NCBI GenBank assembly: GCA_050184225.1
Contig: JBFXAN010000281.1
Coordinates: 1 to 5,260 of the forward strand
Length of the DNA stretch: 5,260 nucleotides
From: JBFXAN01 sp050184225
GTDB lineage: Bacteria > Chloroflexota > Dehalococcoidia > CAUJGQ01
Direction: 5' to 3'
In this document: positions 4,465-5,260 of the stretch, one piece after another
Layout of the letters: every line of letters starts with the position of its first letter
How positions within the stretch are numbered: the first letter of the stretch is position 1
Position numbers and translations under genes: made by a program
The notes under the pieces: generated by a model
What the model was told of the DNA's origin: nothing
The model's input: the letters and a program-made list of their open reading frames with translations, nothing else
Databases searched by the model: none

Positions 4465-4728
4465 ATGAAGTACGCGGCGATCATCGAATACATCCACGAT
4501 GCGGAGAAAGTGCAGTCGATTCGACCGACGCATCGTGAGTATCTCGCGTCGCTCAAGGACCAGGGCCGGCTCGCCGCTTCCGGTCCCTTCACCGACGGCA
4601 GCGGCGCGCTGATCATCTACGAGGCGGATTCCGCCGAACAGGCCGAGGATCTGCTCCGGAACGACCCCTTTCACCAGGGCGGCGTGTTCGTCTCCTGGGC
4701 GATCCGGCCCTGGAACCAGGTGATGTAG
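4465..4728 (+). CDS. YciI-like protein
   Basis: This 87-aa protein belongs to the YciI superfamily, a small ferredoxin-like alpha+beta fold. Visible marks are the first strand MKYAAIIEY, H23 in RPTHREYL (the conserved His), the GRLAASGPFTDGSGALIIYEADS segment (34-56), and NDPFHQGGVF (66-75) with D67, which pairs with the His in the family's putative active site. W78-x-I-R-P-W closes the last strand. The start was placed at 4465 instead of an in-frame ATG at 4414. GGAG (4452-4455) stands 9 nt upstream, and the first strand begins right there, as in the family. The 4414 ATG would lie in the loop of the inverted repeat. The reaction is unknown; a few relatives act as dehydrochlorinase-like or muconolactone-type enzymes. 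The SnoaL-like gene follows after 19 nt to its preferred ATG, so the two are very likely one operon. Confidence 0.9.
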   Translation: MKYAAIIEYIHDAEKVQSIRPTHREYLASLKDQGRLAASGPFTDGSGALIIYEADSAEQAEDLLRNDPFHQGGVFVSWAIRPWNQVM

Positions 4729-4747
4729 CGACGATCGGAGCATGACG

Positions 4748-5146
4748 ATGACGGCAGTACAGACCGCCCAGGCACGACTTGAGGCGCTGCTCGATCGCTT
4801 CATGGATGCCTGGGCGCGGCACGACCTCGACGCGGCGATGGCATGCATGGCCGATGACAGCCGCTACGACGAGTTCAACGGCGTGCGCTGGGAGGGGAAG
4901 GATGCCGTCCGTGAGGGCTTCCTCCCCCAGTTCCGCGGCGACTACGGCGACATCCAGTTCCTTGAAGAGGACCGCTTTATCGATGCCGGCGCCGGTCGAA
5001 TCCTGGTCCGCTGGCTCTGTCGCTACGAGTGGAAGGGGACCGAACGCCGCTGGCGCGGCCTCGACATCCTCCATGTCCGCGACGGCCTGATCACGGAGAA
5101 GCTCACCTACGCCAAGACGGACCGGCCGCAGACGGAAACTACCTAA
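4748..5146 (+). CDS. SnoaL/NTF2-like family protein
   Basis: The 132-aa product has the cone-shaped NTF2-like fold of SnoaL/ketosteroid-isomerase relatives. An opening helix LEALLDRFMDAWARHDLDAAMACMADDSRYDE is followed by the typical N/D-G-x-x-W-E-G-K-D-A-V-R-E-G-F helix, and the protein ends in long strands (GRILVRWLCRYEWKGTERRWRGLDILHVRDGLITEKLTY). The final D-G-L-I-x-E-x-x-x-Y is a hallmark of the family's last strand. The ATG at 4748 was chosen over the in-frame one at 4742, because GGAG (4737-4740) is only 1 nt from the latter but 7 nt from the former; the difference is two residues. Members may be small hydrolases, isomerases or non-catalytic ligand binders, and I cannot tell which applies. 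It follows the YciI-like gene closely and shares its likely control. A hairpin (5155-5179) follows the stop. Confidence 0.88.
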   Translation: MTAVQTAQARLEALLDRFMDAWARHDLDAAMACMADDSRYDEFNGVRWEGKDAVREGFLPQFRGDYGDIQFLEEDRFIDAGAGRILVRWLCRYEWKGTERRWRGLDILHVRDGLITEKLTYAKTDRPQTETT

Positions 5147-5154
5147 CCCCCCGG

Positions 5155-5179
5155 CCCCCTTCCCTCGCAGGGAAGGGGG
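5155..5179. terminator. 11-bp palindromic hairpin after the SnoaL-like gene
   Basis: CCCCCTTCCCT (5155-5165) pairs perfectly with AGGGAAGGGGG (5169-5179) around a 3-nt CGC loop. It lies 8 nt after the stop codon. No T-run follows, so it may be a dispersed intergenic palindrome that doubles as an mRNA 3' stem rather than a classic terminator. Confidence 0.5.
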
Positions 5180-5213
5180 TGCCTAGTTCTACCGAGGGTG
5201 CCAGTATCTCGTT

Positions 5214-5256
5214 TGTTTGTGCGATGGCCAAACAGGTTCAGCCATCGCTGGAGAGG
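5214..5256 (+). promoter_or_regulatory. Possible leader and SD of a gene starting beyond the window
   Basis: GCGATGGC (5221-5228) pairs with GCCATCGC (5241-5248). TGTTTG (5214-5219) pairs with CAAACA (5229-5234), and the two folds overlap. GGAGAGG (5250-5256) then looks like an SD for a start codon just past 5260. The overlap of folds hints at control of translation, but the gene itself is not visible. Confidence 0.3.
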
Positions 5257-5260
5257 ACTC

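Noticed and set aside
4195..5074. Minus-strand open frames opposite the YciI and SnoaL genes
   Set aside because: They overlap two clear family members on the plus strand and show no domain; composition is typical of antisense frames.

Overview
The window is GC-rich bacterial DNA. Gene content suggests Chloroflexota, perhaps the Thermomicrobia lineage: a zinc-ribbon threonine synthase followed by a stand-alone NIL-domain protein, a BldC-type regulator, and purine-rich Shine-Dalgarno (SD) sites with both GTG and ATG starts. This assignment is inference from gene style; no rRNA or other marker is present.

Left part, minus strand (about 24-2750): transcription starts near 2713-2720 and enters a canonical SAM-I (S-box) riboswitch (2583-2695). 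An overlapping antiterminator and intrinsic terminator follow (2527-2589), then a long imperfect palindrome (2435-2517), then thrC (1171-2415) and a NIL-domain gene (844-1086). SAM therefore appears to control a threonine-synthase-family enzyme at the phosphohomoserine branch point between threonine and methionine. Downstream lies a separate secreted or anchored CAP/SCP-domain protein (24-644) with a structured upstream region.

Middle, 2760-3640: a compact plus-strand pair (63 aa and 82 aa genes, 3 nt apart) looks like a type II toxin-antitoxin module of RelE/ParE type. It converges on a 66-aa BldC/MerR-like DNA-binding protein on the minus strand. From that regulator's 5' side a good extended -10 promoter drives a divergent plus-strand gene (3812-4213). 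This encodes a 133-aa helical, probably coiled-coil protein resembling small proteins of phage recombination modules, and it ends in a perfect 16-bp hairpin. This stretch reads as small accessory or mobile-element cargo.

Right part, 4290-5260: a plus-strand pair encodes a YciI-like protein and a SnoaL/NTF2-like protein. It is preceded by a 12-bp perfect inverted repeat and followed by an 11-bp hairpin. The window ends in what looks like the leader and SD of another gene.

Most notable are the complete three-state SAM switch in front of thrC-NIL, the candidate toxin-antitoxin pair, and the BldC-like regulator sharing a repeat-bearing intergenic region with an orphan phage-like gene. None of these is a wholly new system on sequence alone.
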